From CAYFKJ01 sp964528595 (GTDB lineage Bacteria > Pseudomonadota > Alphaproteobacteria > UBA2966), in contig CAZGTM010000085.1 in NCBI GenBank assembly GCA_964528595.1, positions 1 through 12,745 of the forward strand: 12,745 nt of DNA. Direction: 5' to 3'. How positions within the stretch are numbered: position 1 is the first letter of the stretch; each line of letters begins with the position of its first letter. Under the pieces are notes generated by a model. The model was not told the origin of the DNA and did not search any database. It saw only the letters and a list, made by a program, of their open reading frames with translations. The translations under genes and the position numbers were made by a program. This document shows positions 12,386-12,745 of this stretch, piece after piece.

Positions 12386-12745
12386 TACTAGCCCCATTGA
12401 GATCGATGAACACAGTCATCCAGTATCCTAACCGATTGGTCCATACCAAACATCTGGGCGCAGCCCGGTCAGGCTGGCAGGGTGGTTTGAAAACACCCGC
12501 ACGGGTACGGCGCACCATGCGTTTGAGCTGTGCCTAACGCAGGCTTGGCGTCTCGTCGCTTCTGCGGAAACCTTTGGCCTGTCGCGCGATATCAGCCGGC
12601 AAAGTCCGGTCGCCAAAGCCTCTTCCGCCATCATTTTGAATGCCTGTGCTCTCTCTACCCCCCTTCGCCTCCCGGCAAAGTTTCGCGGTAGTTAAATGTT
12701 TCGTTGTTCACATTGGTTTGATGAGAGTCCCAAGATACTGCCGTG
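12386..12745. other. Stretch without a recognised gene at the right edge
   Basis: About 360 bases contain no open frame recognised as a protein family. A minus-strand frame at 12428-12634 is open for 68 codons but is rich in Arg, Ala, Cys and Trp and has no clear ribosome site, so it is not called. A short dyad, TTGGTccatACCAA (12436-12449), lies about 50 bases upstream of the NTF2-like start and could be an operator. Confidence 0.35.

Noticed and set aside
12572..12618. CTTTGG / CCAAAG inverted repeat near the right edge
   Set aside because: Six-base arms with a 35-base loop are not significant, and no related structure was seen.

Overview
This is a bacterial chromosomal window with two parts. 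Bases 1 to about 8,000 look GC-rich, with tightly packed genes, GTG starts and strong Shine-Dalgarno sequences. Bases from about 8,000 to the end look visibly less GC-rich, have longer gaps and carry a dispersed short repeat. Gene content and style suggest an alphaproteobacterium, perhaps a Rhodospirillales-like lineage. That is an impression from the sequence, not a database result. No rRNA, tRNA, CRISPR array, transposase or integrase was seen.

Left part. A degenerate receiver-domain protein (92-469) precedes a secreted alpha/beta hydrolase of the HGGG / G-x-S-x-G type (532-1503). Next comes the core of the window, a divergent acyl-CoA cluster. Leftward runs TetR regulator -> enoyl-CoA hydratase -> AMP-forming acyl-CoA ligase (4533 to 1539). 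Rightward runs a B12-dependent acyl-CoA mutase large subunit -> MmgE/PrpD-family protein (4740 to 7812). The 206-base gap between the arms holds two closely related 20-base palindromes, one in each promoter, so the TetR protein probably represses both arms together. A hairpin plus T6 terminator at 8006-8048 ends the right arm.

How the cluster may work. The ligase would activate a carboxylic acid to its CoA thioester, the mutase would rearrange the carbon skeleton, and the hydratase and MmgE/PrpD protein would add or remove water or act on a related intermediate. The mutase keeps the radical-chemistry residues but has lost the methylmalonyl-binding Tyr and Arg, and its region around the usual FDL.THRGYD motif is rewritten. 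The substrate is therefore probably not methylmalonyl-CoA, and no characterised mutase subtype was recognised. The B12-binding subunit is not in the window. This is the best candidate for an undescribed pathway here.

Right part. In order: an integral-membrane isoprenylcysteine methyltransferase-like protein (minus), a cupin (plus), a class I SAM methyltransferase (minus), a DUF1330 protein and an SDR-fold protein lacking the SDR catalytic residues (plus, likely co-transcribed), and an NTF2-like protein (minus). These small accessory genes have no evident link to the acyl-CoA cluster. Copies of a repeat related to TTCTGACCCGAAGCGGACAT lie between them, one pair forming an inverted repeat.
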